64,000 bases of DNA from Paraburkholderia solisilvae (GCF_902859875.1 NZ_CADIKF010000014.1:62001-126000); one strand, 5' to 3'. Counted from the first letter of the stretch, positions 8,979 through 18,081 are shown. The notes: a model not told the origin generated them from the sequence alone. Translations and numbers: made by a program.

Positions 8979-9650
8979 ATGCTACTGCGCGCGGCTTGCA
9001 GGGCCACGCGATTACCTCGTGAAAAGAGCGGTCGGAAAGGTTGCGCACCGGTTGCACGCCGGCGGGCGTCCTGCGCACAGGGATTTCCTTCGGTTGCCGG
9101 TGCGTCCCCAACAGTGCGGAAAAGTGAAAAGCGGCTGACCCGGGCGTGTCGCGTGATGCAGATTGTGCGGGCGGCGCTCCGGTGGCCGGCACTCCGGCGG
9201 CGGGCCGTTCAGCGTGCCGCGCGGGCGATCGCGCTATTCGAAACGGCTTCGGATACGCGACGCCTGCCCCTGCGGAGGCGCGTGGCGCGGTGCGTGGTGC
9301 GCGTACAGCACGCAGGCGCTTGTCTTCCGGGACTCCGTTTTACGGAATGCGCATTGTACCGCCCGCGCGATGCGCGCGTGCGCGGCCCGACGCGGTCTCG
9401 AATGCCGCAGACGAGCAGTATCGCGCCCGCACTACGCGCCGCAAAGGCGTGCTGCCTTTATGCCGTATGAAGCGAATGTCAAAGATACTTGCGCTCGCGC
9501 CGGCCGGGTGCGTGCGGAACGCCTACCCGCCGCTATCTGTGTGCACCGCATCGTATGAAGCATTTGCAATCGGTGGGCCGGCAAACCATACTGGCTGCCT
9601 CATTCCGCCATCTAAGTCGATGTGTTTTGCGCGTCTTCAAAGGGACTGCG
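8979..9650. other. Gap between the ABC exporter and nitrile hydratase genes
   Basis: This 670-bp region separates divergent transcription units and so must hold both promoters. Several open frames cross it, but their translations are arginine- and alanine-rich without domain features, and none has a good ribosome site. The stretch 9340-9640 is less GC-rich than its surroundings. I looked for a cobalamin or metal riboswitch ahead of the cobalt enzyme and saw none that I could support. Confidence 0.5.
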
Positions 9651-10346
9651 ATGAGCCACGACAGTCACACGCAGCGCGACGGCCATCACGTCGCGCACGA
9701 TCATCACCATGACCACGAACACGGCCGCGAGGGCAGCACGCTGTCCCCGATGGACCTGCGCGTGCGCGCGCTCGAATCGCTGCTGGTCGAGAAAGGCTAT
9801 GTCGATCCGCAAGCGCTCGATGCGCTGATCGATACGTATCAGCATCAGGTCGGCCCGCGTAACGGCGCGCGCGTCGTGGCGCGCGCATGGAGCGACCCGG
9901 CCTACCGTGCGTGGCTGCTCGAAGACGCGACCGCCGCGATCGCGTCGCTCGGCTATTCGGGCCGCGGCGGCGAGCATATGGTTGCGCTGGAGAATACGCC
10001 GCGCGTGCACAACATGGTCGTCTGCACGCTGTGCTCGTGCTATCCGTGGCCGGTGCTCGGCTTGCCGCCCGTCTGGTACAAGTCCGCGCCGTACCGCTCG
10101 CGCGCGGTGATCGACCCGCGCGGCGTACTGAAGGATTTCGGTTTCGAATTGCCCGAGGACGTCGAATTTCGCGTGTGGGATTCGACCTCCGAAGTGCGTT
10201 ATATGGTGCTGCCGATGCGTCCGGAAGGCGTCGGCGGCTGGAGCGAAGCGGCGCTGGCGGAACTCGTCACGCGCGATTCGATGATCGGCACCGGTTTGCC
10301 GCGCGCACCCGCTGCGGCGCGCGGATCACAAGGGGGCGGCGCATGA
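9651..10346 (+). CDS. nthA: Nitrile hydratase alpha subunit, cobalt type
   Basis: Nitrile hydratase converts nitriles to amides, using a non-corrin cobalt or non-heme iron centre in the alpha subunit. The metal-binding claw is visible as VCTLCSCY with C125, C128 and C130. Threonine between the first two cysteines marks the cobalt type, whereas iron enzymes have serine. The downstream [13 protein letters not shown] is also family typical. ATG at 9651 follows an AAAGGGA site. The first 24 residues hold ten histidines (HDHHHDHEH at 16-24), an unusual extension that could bind metal. The gene overlaps the beta subunit gene by ATGA. No amidase is adjacent. Confidence 0.93.
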   Translation: MSHDSHTQRDGHHVAHDHHHDHEHGREGSTLSPMDLRVRALESLLVEKGYVDPQALDALIDTYQHQVGPRNGARVVARAWSDPAYRAWLLEDATAAIASLGYSGRGGEHMVALENTPRVHNMVVCTLCSCYPWPVLGLPPVWYKSAPYRSRAVIDPRGVLKDFGFELPEDVEFRVWDSTSEVRYMVLPMRPEGVGGWSEAALAELVTRDSMIGTGLPRAPAAARGSQGGGA

Positions 10347-11011
10347 ACGGCGCACAGGATATGGGCGGCATGCAGGGCTTCGGCCCGGTGCGGCCCGAAG
10401 CGGACGAGCCGATCTTTCACGCGGACTGGGAACCGCGCGTGCTGGCATTGACGCTCGCGATGGGGGTGACCGGCAAATGGAATATCGACGCGTCGCGCGC
10501 CGCGCGCGAAAGCCTGCCGCCTGGTCAGTACCTGACCAGCACGTATTACCAGATCTGGTTCGAAGGCTTGCGCAAGCTTGTGATCGAACACGGCCTGGCA
10601 AGCGCGGAAGAAATCGACGCGGGCATATCGATGCAGCCGGCCGCGAAGGTTGCGCGCGTCCTGCAGGCGAAGGACGTGCAGGCCACCTTGTCGCGCGGCT
10701 TTCCATACGACCGACCGATGGGTTACCCCGCGCGGTTCGCGATCGGCGATACGGTGCGCGCGCGGGAAATGAATCCGCCCACGCATACGCGTTTGCCGCG
10801 TTATTGCCGCGGCAAACGCGGTGAAATCGTCGCGGTGCGCGGCGCGCACGTGTTGCCGGACGCGAATGCGCTCGGGCAGGGCGAGCAGCCACGCTGGCTC
10901 TATTCGGTGCGCTTCGCGGCGACGGAACTGTGGGGCGACGATACGAGCGCCGCGTCGGTCTGGGTCGATTGCTGGGAGCCGTATCTCGAACCCGTGGATG
11001 CAAATGGATGA
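10343..11011 (+). CDS. nthB: Nitrile hydratase beta subunit
   Basis: The 222-residue product matches the beta subunit of nitrile hydratase. It has [10 protein letters not shown] near the N-terminus, the helical middle with [12 protein letters not shown], and the C-terminal SH3-like barrel with [24 protein letters not shown] and [10 protein letters not shown]. The beta subunit packs on alpha, lines the substrate channel and contributes arginines that contact the modified cysteines. It starts in the ATGA overlap with the alpha gene, so translation is coupled. Its end overlaps the start of the activator gene. Confidence 0.93.
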   Translation: MNGAQDMGGMQGFGPVRPEADEPIFHADWEPRVLALTLAMGVTGKWNIDASRAARESLPPGQYLTSTYYQIWFEGLRKLVIEHGLASAEEIDAGISMQPAAKVARVLQAKDVQATLSRGFPYDRPMGYPARFAIGDTVRAREMNPPTHTRLPRYCRGKRGEIVAVRGAHVLPDANALGQGEQPRWLYSVRFAATELWGDDTSAASVWVDCWEPYLEPVDANG

Positions 11012-11495
11012 GCACGGCGGCACTGCGATGATACCGACCTCGAACGCACCGCACAGACCGCCCGCGCCGGGCGCATCGGCGACAGCGAATGCGCAGGACG
11101 CGCAGAACGCGGCGACGCACGTGCCGGACGCAACACTCGCAATACACGCGTCGCCAGAGATGTTTGCGCATTTGCCGGACTTGCCGCGCGATGGCGATGC
11201 ACCGGTATTCAACGCGCCATGGGAAGCGGCAGCGTTTGCGATGACGCTTGCGCTGCAGCGGCAAGGCGTGTTCACGTGGGCCGAGTGGGCCGCGTTTCTG
11301 CACGACGCGATTCGCGACGCGCAAGCGGCGGGCGACCCGGACCTCGGCGACACGTACTACCGCCACTGGTTGACCGCGCTCGAACGCATCGCGGCGACGA
11401 AAGGCTGCGTGACGCATCAAGGCTTGCTGGACAGGCGCGAGGCGTGGGATCGTGCGGCGCGCCGTACGCCGCATGGGCAGCCGATCGAGCTTTGA
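11004..11495 (+). CDS. Nitrile hydratase activator / cobalt-insertion accessory protein (P14K-like)
   Basis: After a disordered Ala/Asn/Pro-rich stretch of about 45 residues, the product has PVFNAPWEAAAFAMTLAL, FTWAEWAAFL and DTYYRHWLTALE. These are features of the beta-homologous accessory proteins that deliver cobalt to the alpha subunit by subunit exchange. They resemble the N-terminal half of the beta subunit, consistent with duplication. ATG at 11004 overlaps the beta stop codon; ATG at 10998 or 11028 are alternatives. Alpha-beta-activator order without an amidase means the amide product is used by enzymes encoded elsewhere. Confidence 0.87.
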   Translation: MDEHGGTAMIPTSNAPHRPPAPGASATANAQDAQNAATHVPDATLAIHASPEMFAHLPDLPRDGDAPVFNAPWEAAAFAMTLALQRQGVFTWAEWAAFLHDAIRDAQAAGDPDLGDTYYRHWLTALERIAATKGCVTHQGLLDRREAWDRAARRTPHGQPIEL

Positions 11496-11902
11496 TTGAG
11501 CCTGATTGCGCTTGAGTCGGCCCTTTGTTCGGGCGTTGGCCGGCGCGCGCATTGCCTGCTTTTATGCGTTGACGCTGGCGCGGTGGCTTGCGATGCACAG
11601 CGTTGCTATCGAGAGCCGCGGAACGGGATTCACGCGGTTACTCCAGAAGTGCGCCTGCGCGGGGGCGTTTTTTGAACCGGCCATGGGAAGTTGGACGGTT
11701 AGAAGCCAGCCCTTTGTGTTTGAGCCTGCTGCAGGCTTCGTCCGCTGTTGATCCCGAATCACGTCAATGAGTGACACACATCGAAAGCAGCGTTATTCAA
11801 AGACAGGCCGCGACGAATCTTTACATGCGTTCCTTACTGCCGTGTTAGAAATTTCGGTGTCTTATAGACCCGTAAAACTTCAACCGACAGGAGGACAGCA
11901 GG
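11496..11902. other. Gap before the type VI cargo genes
   Basis: These 407 bp show no convincing gene. The right half (from about 11750) becomes clearly AT-richer, which continues into the Hcp gene and marks a compositional boundary. A purine-rich site, AGGAGG at 11890-11895, sits about 7 nt before the Hcp ATG. No repeat or attachment site was recognised. Confidence 0.5.
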
Positions 11903-12385
11903 ATGGGAACACCATTGCATCTTTGGCTCACCGATGAAGGCGACGCACCGCTTAGAGGTGGCAGTGAAGTGCTCGGACGCGAGGGAAGCATTGAAGTCCT
12001 GAGTGTGACGCATGGCATCGACGCGCCCGTCGATCACCACACCGGCAGGCTTATGGGATTGCACTCGCACCGACCGCTGACGATCGAGAAGGAAATCGAC
12101 CGGTCATCGCCGCTGCTGTATCAGGGCATTGTGCGCGGAATGATGCTCAACAGCGCGGTGCTCAGGTGGTACCGAACGAGCGATGCGGGCCTGGAAGAAA
12201 ACTATTTCACGATGTCCATGAAGAGCGTGCGGGTAGCGTCGATTTCGCCGAGGCTGCTGAACATCAAGGAACATCAGAACGCCCACCGGAGCCACTTCGA
12301 AGTCGTTGAGCTGAGGTATGGTGAAATTACATGGAACTACCATGACGGCAATCTGCTCTTTGCCGACACATGGCGCGCCGTCTGA
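11903..12385 (+). CDS. Type VI secretion system Hcp-family tube protein
   Basis: The 160-residue protein has Hcp features: a short beta-rich start (TPLHLWLTDEGDAPLRGG), DHHTGRLMGLHSHRPLTIEKEIDRS in the middle, LRWYRTSDAGLEENYFTMSM, and a closing WNYHDGNLLFADTW. Hcp hexamers stack into the inner tube of the type VI apparatus and carry effectors. It is an orphan copy: no TssB/C, VgrG, ClpV or other machinery lies in the window. The effector-like gene starts 12 bp downstream, which suggests this Hcp is the dedicated carrier for that cargo. The start has an AGGAGG site. GC content is lower than in the flanking genes, suggesting transfer. Confidence 0.88.
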   Translation: MGTPLHLWLTDEGDAPLRGGSEVLGREGSIEVLSVTHGIDAPVDHHTGRLMGLHSHRPLTIEKEIDRSSPLLYQGIVRGMMLNSAVLRWYRTSDAGLEENYFTMSMKSVRVASISPRLLNIKEHQNAHRSHFEVVELRYGEITWNYHDGNLLFADTWRAV

Positions 12386-12397
12386 ACGGGGTGCGTT

Positions 12398-12880
12398 ATG
12401 CCGATCCAGTGTACATTCAGACTTAACGGCCAGTTCACCTCAAAGCTCTCTTGTTCGGGCTTTGGCACTGTCAATGCATTCTCAGGGCAGAAGGATGGTC
12501 GTGACAACCCGCAGGCAATTGCCATTGAGAAGATTGGCCCGATCCCACCAGGAAAATACTATCTGCTCGACCGGCATTCAGGCGGCCGAATGGGATGGCT
12601 TTATGACCTGTTTTCACAGATGAGTGTGTTCTCGACTGACCGCTCGAAATGGTTCATGTTGTGGAACGAGCGAACCGGTGACTCAACCTTCATCAATGGC
12701 GTCAGGCGGGGGGAGTTCCGTTTGCATCCGGCTGGTTCGGGAAACTATAGCGAAGGTTGCATTACCGTGCAGTCGGCTGTCGAGTTTGACAGGCTCGAAC
12801 GCTATATCCGGTTACGCCGACCGGACATGCCTGTACCGGGTACGACGGACAAGGCATACGGAACGGTGATTGTCCAGTGA
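12398..12880 (+). CDS. DUF2778 / Tlde1-like L,D-transpeptidase-fold effector
   Basis: The 160-residue protein matches the DUF2778 pattern: a beta-rich N-terminus, IGPIPPGKYYLLDR (47-59), GRMGW, and a catalytic segment RLHPAGSGNYSEGCITV with H110 and C121. The His...Cys pair with S-x-G-C resembles the active site of Tlde1, a type VI effector that cleaves and exchanges peptidoglycan tetrapeptide stems in the periplasm of target cells. There is no signal peptide, as expected for cargo delivered by the needle. It lies 12 bp after Hcp and overlaps the small membrane protein gene. Function is by family; target specificity is unknown. Confidence 0.8.
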   Translation: MPIQCTFRLNGQFTSKLSCSGFGTVNAFSGQKDGRDNPQAIAIEKIGPIPPGKYYLLDRHSGGRMGWLYDLFSQMSVFSTDRSKWFMLWNERTGDSTFINGVRRGEFRLHPAGSGNYSEGCITVQSAVEFDRLERYIRLRRPDMPVPGTTDKAYGTVIVQ

Positions 12881-13158
12881 GAAAGCTGGTGCGCATCTTC
12901 GGCTTCCTTGCCTGGACCTATGTGACGGGTGGGCTGTTCGCCAGGATATATCTGGAAATACCCATCGAGATGCCAGACTGGCTTCGCTATGCGACGGAAT
13001 TCGGGCTACGCATGACCGGCCTCGAGCCGCAATACCATACCGAAGAAGCAGATATCATGGCGACGTTCATTGTTTCATGCATATCGTGGACACTGACCGG
13101 TGTTGTGCTTTGGTTTGCTATAGTTGGAATGCGACGTTTTAGAAACCGCACGACCTGA
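12877..13158 (+). CDS. Small membrane protein, candidate immunity protein for the adjacent effector
   Basis: The 93-residue product has two hydrophobic segments (about 6-25 and 63-84) enclosing a loop of about 35 residues with many acidic residues. It starts at GTG 12877 inside the effector stop codon (GTGA overlap), so translation is coupled. Effector genes of this class are followed by immunity genes, and a membrane protein with a periplasmic loop is placed to meet a peptidoglycan-acting toxin. I recognise no named family, and Tldi1 of Salmonella is not obviously similar. The immunity role is inferred from position only. Confidence 0.6.
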   Translation: MRKLVRIFGFLAWTYVTGGLFARIYLEIPIEMPDWLRYATEFGLRMTGLEPQYHTEEADIMATFIVSCISWTLTGVVLWFAIVGMRRFRNRTT

Positions 13159-13182
13159 ATCACCGTCAAGCCAGTCAGTGAT

Positions 13183-13222
13183 GCAAGCGCAGGCATCGAT
13201 TTGCCGACATGCCTGCGCTTGC
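13183..13222 (+). terminator. Strong stem-loop after the type VI cargo operon
   Basis: A perfect 14-bp stem (13183-13196 with 13209-13222) encloses a 12-nt loop. There is no T-tract on either side. It sits between the convergent ends of the candidate immunity gene and the MORN protein gene, so it may terminate or protect transcripts from both directions. Confidence 0.55.
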
Positions 13223-13291
13223 TGATATCACGCAGAGAAAACCCGCCGCAATCCCACTCCGGCAGACCGTCTCCTCGCGTAACCGATACCG

Positions 13292-13936
13292 CTATTGATT
13301 GGAAACAGCGGTTCCCGAACGAACCTGCTGGACTGCCGGAGCCGAACCCCCTTGCGCAGGCGCCGCCGTTTGCGTGACGGCGCGCATCACGCCGCCCTGA
13401 TACATCGCGATCACGTTGCCGTTGACGTCTTTTTCGACCGCGTCCCATGGCGCGTTGCGCCTGAACGTGCCGGTCAGCGTGCCGCCATCCGAATGATGAA
13501 TCGCCGCGTTGCCTTCGAGCAGCCCTTCGGCGAAGTCGCCGGCGACCCAGTCTCCGCTCGGCCAGCGCTTGACACCCTTGCCGTCGGGCATGCCGTTGCG
13601 CAAGCTGCCCTGGTAGACGAATCCATCGCCGAGAATGACTTGCCCGGGAAGGTTCGGCGGATTCGGATCGGCGGGATTGATGGCGGAAGACGCTGCGGAC
13701 GGCGCAGCGGCCGTGTCGTCGGCCGTTGCAGGAGCATTCACACTGACCGCGTTGACGCCGGGCGAAGCCGCCGCGGGTGAATTGACGTCGGGCGAATTGC
13801 CGATAACCTGCGTGCCGCCTGCCGCGGTGTCGTTACTGTCGGCCGATGCGCTCGCGGGTGCGATCAGCGCAATCGTTGCGACGGCAGCCGTCAGTACAGC
13901 GAGCGGCGCCGGAGGTAGCCAGTGTGTGCACAGCAC
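13292..13936 (-). CDS. Exported MORN-repeat protein
   Basis: The 214-residue protein has a signal peptide (about 1-33), an Ala/Pro/Asn-rich low-complexity linker (34-95) and then MORN-like repeats: YQGSLRNGMPDGKGVKRW, WVAGDFAEGLLEGNAAIH and LTGTFRRNAPWDAVEK. The C-terminal 35 residues are Gln/Ala/Pro-rich. MORN repeats form beta hairpins that bind lipid or protein partners; bacterial exported members are mostly uncharacterised. The start is GTG at 13936, supported by AAAGGAG six bases upstream. It stands alone between convergent neighbours. Confidence 0.7.
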   Translation of the reverse strand: MLCTHWLPPAPLAVLTAAVATIALIAPASASADSNDTAAGGTQVIGNSPDVNSPAAASPGVNAVSVNAPATADDTAAAPSAASSAINPADPNPPNLPGQVILGDGFVYQGSLRNGMPDGKGVKRWPSGDWVAGDFAEGLLEGNAAIHHSDGGTLTGTFRRNAPWDAVEKDVNGNVIAMYQGGVMRAVTQTAAPAQGGSAPAVQQVRSGTAVSNQ

Positions 13937-14146
13937 GGTGGTCTCCTTTCAGGTCGTCTTGCTCGAGAGAAAGCCGTGTTAGCGAAGAAAATTAACGTGT
14001 CTACCTTTCAAAGGCAATGGCGTCTTGCGACGATGTGTGCGCTGATGCACAGTCTCCGGTCACATCATAAGAACCGCGTGGCCACGCGCGGCTTCGTCAT
14101 TTGATATGCAGTGAGCCGCACGATGCTTCGCACAGCGAATACCGTA

Positions 14147-15523
14147 TCAGGTCAGCACGCCCCATAGCGCGAGCGTCAACGCAAGGCCGACCACCGACAC
14201 GATGGTCTGCAGAATCGACCAGACGAATACGGTCTGCTTCAACTGCAGCCCGAAGTATTCGCGGACCATCCAGAAGCCCGCATCGTTGACGTGACAGAAG
14301 AACACCGACCCGGCGCCGATTGCCAGCGCGAGCAGCGAATTGTGCGTGGCCGGCAAGCCCGCGACCACCGGCGCGATGATGCCCGCGGTGGTGGTCGTCG
14401 CAACGGTCGCGGAACCGGTCGCCTGACGCAGCGCGACCGCGATCAGCCACGCGAGCAGGATCAGCGGCAGATGCGCGCCGACCGCGATCTTGCCGACCGT
14501 CGTGCTGATGCCGGCGACCACGAGCGTCTGCTTCAAACCGCCGCCCGCGCCGATCGTCAGCAGCAGCGCGGCGATCGGCGGCAGGCTCTTGCGCAGGATG
14601 CCGCCGACGCGCTCGCGCGGCATGCCGCGCGCCCAGCCGAGCGCGACAATCGCGAACAGCACGGTGAGCCCCAGCGCGACGAGCGGCTCGCCAAGGAAGT
14701 CAAGCGTGTCAAACATCAACGTGTGCGGTGCGAGCAGCAGTTTGGCGACCGTGCGCCCGAGCATCAGGATCACCGGCATCAGCATCGTGATCAGCGAGAT
14801 CGCGAACGAGGGCGATTCGGCGGGCGCGGTGTCGGAGCGGAACAGCTTGCCCATCTCTTCGGGTTCGGCGATTTGCATGTGCTTCGCGAGCACGCCGCCA
14901 TACAGCGGCCCGGCGAGAATGACCGCCGGAATCGCGACGATCAGGCCGAGCCCGAGCGTGATGCCGAGATCCGCGTGCAGCGCACTGACGGCGATCAGCG
15001 GACCCGGATGCGGCGGCAGCAGTGCATGCAAGGTGGTCATGCCGGCGAGCGCCGGTACGGCGATGCGCAGAATCGGCTGCTGCGAGCGGCGCGCCATCAC
15101 GAAGATGATCGGCACCATCATCACGAGGCCCACTTCGAAGAACAGCGGCAAACCGATGATGATCGCGACGAGCGCCATCATCCACGGCAGGCGGCGTGGC
15201 GTCGCGAGTTCGAGGAGGGTGGTGACGAGCCGGTCGGCGGCGCCTGAATCGGTCATCAGCGCGCCGAGCATTGCACCGAGCGCGATGATGATGCCGATGT
15301 CGCCGAGCAGCGCGCCCGCGCCCTTGCTGAATGCGCTCGCGACGGCTTCGAGCGGCAGGCCCGCGGTAAAGCCGGCCGCAAACGTGCCGACCAGAATCGA
15401 CAGGAACGGTGCGAGCTTGAGCGCACTGATAAAGACGATGATCAGCACGAGGCCGAGCGCGCAGGAAAAAATCAGGCGCGTGTCGTGAGACGACCAGGGG
15501 GTAAAGGTGGCTGTAAGGTGCAC
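14147..15523 (-). CDS. GntP-family gluconate/glycerate-type proton symporter
   Basis: The 458-residue integral membrane protein has the GntP signature features, including GLPLFFEVGLVMMVPIIF, LHALLPPHPGP and a late HVNDAGFWMV segment. The family imports D-gluconate, L-idonate, D-glycerate and related sugar acids by proton symport. GTG at 15521-15523 was chosen because GGAG lies seven bases upstream and the length then equals that of the family. It follows the tartronate semialdehyde reductase gene on the same strand after 227 bp, which favours a substrate such as glycerate, glucarate-derived acids or hydroxypyruvate precursors. The exact substrate is open. Confidence 0.85.
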   Translation of the reverse strand: MHLTATFTPWSSHDTRLIFSCALGLVLIIVFISALKLAPFLSILVGTFAAGFTAGLPLEAVASAFSKGAGALLGDIGIIIALGAMLGALMTDSGAADRLVTTLLELATPRRLPWMMALVAIIIGLPLFFEVGLVMMVPIIFVMARRSQQPILRIAVPALAGMTTLHALLPPHPGPLIAVSALHADLGITLGLGLIVAIPAVILAGPLYGGVLAKHMQIAEPEEMGKLFRSDTAPAESPSFAISLITMLMPVILMLGRTVAKLLLAPHTLMFDTLDFLGEPLVALGLTVLFAIVALGWARGMPRERVGGILRKSLPPIAALLLTIGAGGGLKQTLVVAGISTTVGKIAVGAHLPLILLAWLIAVALRQATGSATVATTTTAGIIAPVVAGLPATHNSLLALAIGAGSVFFCHVNDAGFWMVREYFGLQLKQTVFVWSILQTIVSVVGLALTLALWGVLT

Positions 15524-15750
15524 TGCGTCTCCGGTGTCGTAAGCGTACGGCCGAAGCGGTGCGGTGATCGTCGCGCAAGCGCGCCCGTCGGCCAGCGGCG
15601 ATTGTAGCGGCTGGGCGGGTCGATGGCGTAGCGGTACAGCTCGATGAAGCGGGTTCGCGCCGCCTCGGGTTGCCGCCTCATGTTGCTGCCTCGCGTGATC
15701 GAAGCGCAAGCCGATGCGCGCCGATCACGCTTGAGCAAAGCCGGTTCGAA

Positions 15751-16635
15751 TCAGCCCGCGATTCGATGCGCGGACAACGTTTCGATCGCCTGGCACAGCG
15801 CCGAGTGATCGAGGTCGCCGAGGCCCAGCGCGACGGCGGCGTTCATCAGTTGTCCCATTGCGCCGGTGTTCGGCAGCGACACGCCGAGCGCCTTCGCGCC
15901 TTCGTTCGCGAGGGCGATATCCTTCTGGTGCAGATTGATGCGGAAGCCCGGATTGAACGTGCGCTTGACCATCCGCTCGCCGTGCACTTCGAGGATGCGC
16001 GACGACGCGAAGCCGCCCATCAGCGCCTCGCGCACCTTGGCCGGATCCGCGCCTGCCTTCGATGCGAACAGCAGCGCTTCGGCGACCGCCTGAATATTCA
16101 GCGCGACGATGATCTGATTGGCGACCTTGGCGGTCTGCCCGTCGCCGTTGTTGCCGACCAGCGTGATGTTCTTGCCCATCAGTTCGAAGTACGGCTTGAC
16201 CTTGTCGAACACCGGTTGCGGGCCGCCGACCATGATCGTCAGCGACGCGGCTTTCGCGCCGACTTCGCCGCCCGATACCGGCGCGTCGAGGTAGTCGCTG
16301 CCGAGTTCGTTGATGCGCTTCGCGAACCCTTTGGTCGCGATCGGCGAGATCGAGCTCATATCGACGACGATCTTGCCCTTGCCGAGCGTCGCTGCGACGC
16401 CATGCTCGCCGAACAGCACCGCTTCGACGTGCGGCGTGTCCGGCACCATCAGGAACACGATATCCGCTTCGCGTGCGACCTCGGCCGGCGACGCGCAGGC
16501 CTTGCCGCCCTGCTGGACGAGTTCGTCGGGCACGCCCGAGCGGCTATGCAGAAACAGCGTGTGACCGCCTTTGATCAGATTGGCCGCCATTGGCGTGCCC
16601 ATGATGCCCAGTCCGATAAAGCCAGCTTTTGCCAT
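15751..16635 (-). CDS. glxR: 2-hydroxy-3-oxopropionate (tartronate semialdehyde) reductase
   Basis: The 294-residue protein is a beta-hydroxyacid dehydrogenase. It starts with the NAD(P) motif GFIGLGIMGTPMAANL, has the substrate-binding DAPVSGGEVGAKAASLTIMVGG and the catalytic Lys region GQTAKVANQIIVALN. It reduces tartronate semialdehyde to D-glycerate, the step that follows glyoxylate carboligase or the GarL aldolase of glucarate/galactarate breakdown. ATG at 16635 follows GAGGA. No glyoxylate carboligase or hydroxypyruvate isomerase is adjacent. 3-hydroxyisobutyrate dehydrogenase is a less likely alternative, since the residue pattern fits GlxR/GarR better. Confidence 0.88.
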   Translation of the reverse strand: MAKAGFIGLGIMGTPMAANLIKGGHTLFLHSRSGVPDELVQQGGKACASPAEVAREADIVFLMVPDTPHVEAVLFGEHGVAATLGKGKIVVDMSSISPIATKGFAKRINELGSDYLDAPVSGGEVGAKAASLTIMVGGPQPVFDKVKPYFELMGKNITLVGNNGDGQTAKVANQIIVALNIQAVAEALLFASKAGADPAKVREALMGGFASSRILEVHGERMVKRTFNPGFRINLHQKDIALANEGAKALGVSLPNTGAMGQLMNAAVALGLGDLDHSALCQAIETLSAHRIAG

Positions 16636-16941
16636 GGTGTCCTCGTGAATTTTGAAGTGGGTGAGGGGTGAAGGAGTCCGTCGGATGGCACGGATTCCGC
16701 GATGGTACTCGCAGTCGTGGCGCACGGCCGCATCGACGCGCCAGACATACCGAAAGATTTCTTTCGAATGCCTGTTATTCACGCCGTATCGAAGCTGACA
16801 ATTATCTTCAACCGGTTTGAAAAATATGAGCCGTGAGAAAGCCTTATCTGGCTGGGGTCGGCACCGCACGTAATTAATATGAAAGAAAATCCGCGGTAGC
16901 TAATCTTCGCTTTCGAAGCTTCTCCTCAGCCATACAAAACA
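16636..16941. other. Gap upstream of glxR
   Basis: This 306-bp stretch is much AT-richer than its surroundings, particularly 16780-16910, and contains the promoter region of glxR. It also receives the 3' end of the acyltransferase gene. No gene or clear operator was found. Confidence 0.5.
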
Positions 16942-18081
16942 CTACGATTCCGCCTCCGCACCGCTCACCTTGCGCGAGTGCACTGCACGGCGCGACGACG
17001 AAAAGCGACGCAGCAATCGCAGCACCGGCCTCTCCACCCAGACATGCAAGCAGACTCCGCTCGCGACACACCCGATCAATACGAACCCGAACGTCACAAG
17101 CGCGCCTCGCAAGCCATGCAGGCCGCTCGCCAATGCGATCTTGCACAGAACGCTCAAGACGGGAAAATGCAGCAGATAAAGCGAGTAAGACGCATCGCCG
17201 AGCAACTGCGTCCAGCGGTGGCCGCCCACGACCTGTCCGACGTCTTCGGCCTTGACGAGGCCAAAGATAACGGCCGCTGACGACAAGCCGTACGCGATGA
17301 TCGATACATGACTTCCCAGCGGCGCGCGTGTTGCCGTCTCGATCACCGCTGTCAGCGCAAATGCGATGCCGCCGAGCGCGGCGACCACGCGCGCGTGACG
17401 CATTCGCGGCGCCGCACGGCATACGAACGCGATGGCCGCCCCAAGCCCGAACAGCAGGAAATACGGGCTCGCAAAGAACTCCGATGGGAACCTGCATACG
17501 TCCATGCACAATAGCGAATTGGCGAGCATCGCGACCACCACGAGGGCAGCCGTCACGCGTCCGAAAATAAAGAGTCCCACGATGGCATAGAACACGAGTT
17601 CGTACTGCAAGGTCCATGCGGTCACGATCACCGGTGCGCCAGTTCCGCCCACCACGGTGGGATCCTGCGGCACCAGCGCAAGCGATTTGACGATCAGCGG
17701 CGTGTCATGCGGGAGGGCGGCGCGCGTCGAAGGCATCGTCATCGCCAGACAGGCTGTCGTTACGAAAATGAACCAGTAAATCGGGTAAATCCGGGTGACA
17801 CGCTTGCGGAGGTAGGCAAAGAGCCGAGCTGGCTGAAAAAAATCGCTTTGGTGGGCCGTGACGACAATAAAGCCGCTAAGCACGAAGAAGAAATCCACGC
17901 CGGCGCGGCCGAACCTGAACAGTTCTCCGAACCAGGCAATACCAAAGGTTTTACCGAGCGCCAACTGCGTGCCGAGGTGAAACAGTACGACCGACAAAGC
18001 CGCTGCCGCTCGACAGGCCTGGAGAGACTTGTACACGATGTTCCTCACTAGTCCGGGGCATTGGGTACGGTCGAGTCGCAT
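16942..18081 (-). CDS. Acyltransferase-3 family membrane protein (O-acetyltransferase type)
   Basis: The protein of about 379 residues begins with LQACRAAAALSVVLFHLG, the family start with its conserved Arg and the Phe-His pair. It continues with FGRAGVDFFFVLSGFIV, RKRVTRIYPIYW and about ten hydrophobic helices, ending in an Arg/Ser-rich cytosolic tail. Acyltransferase-3 proteins transfer acetyl or other acyl groups across the membrane onto lipopolysaccharide, exopolysaccharide, peptidoglycan or sterol-like acceptors. ATG at 18081 is used; GTG at 18048 is possible, and neither has a strong ribosome site. The acceptor is unknown. Confidence 0.83.
   Translation of the reverse strand: MRLDRTQCPGLVRNIVYKSLQACRAAAALSVVLFHLGTQLALGKTFGIAWFGELFRFGRAGVDFFFVLSGFIVVTAHQSDFFQPARLFAYLRKRVTRIYPIYWFIFVTTACLAMTMPSTRAALPHDTPLIVKSLALVPQDPTVVGGTGAPVIVTAWTLQYELVFYAIVGLFIFGRVTAALVVVAMLANSLLCMDVCRFPSEFFASPYFLLFGLGAAIAFVCRAAPRMRHARVVAALGGIAFALTAVIETATRAPLGSHVSIIAYGLSSAAVIFGLVKAEDVGQVVGGHRWTQLLGDASYSLYLLHFPVLSVLCKIALASGLHGLRGALVTFGFVLIGCVASGVCLHVWVERPVLRLLRRFSSSRRAVHSRKVSGAEAES

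Noticed and set aside
9340..9650. Possible cobalamin or cobalt riboswitch before nitrile hydratase
   Set aside because: No conserved box or pairing pattern of a known riboswitch could be found by eye.
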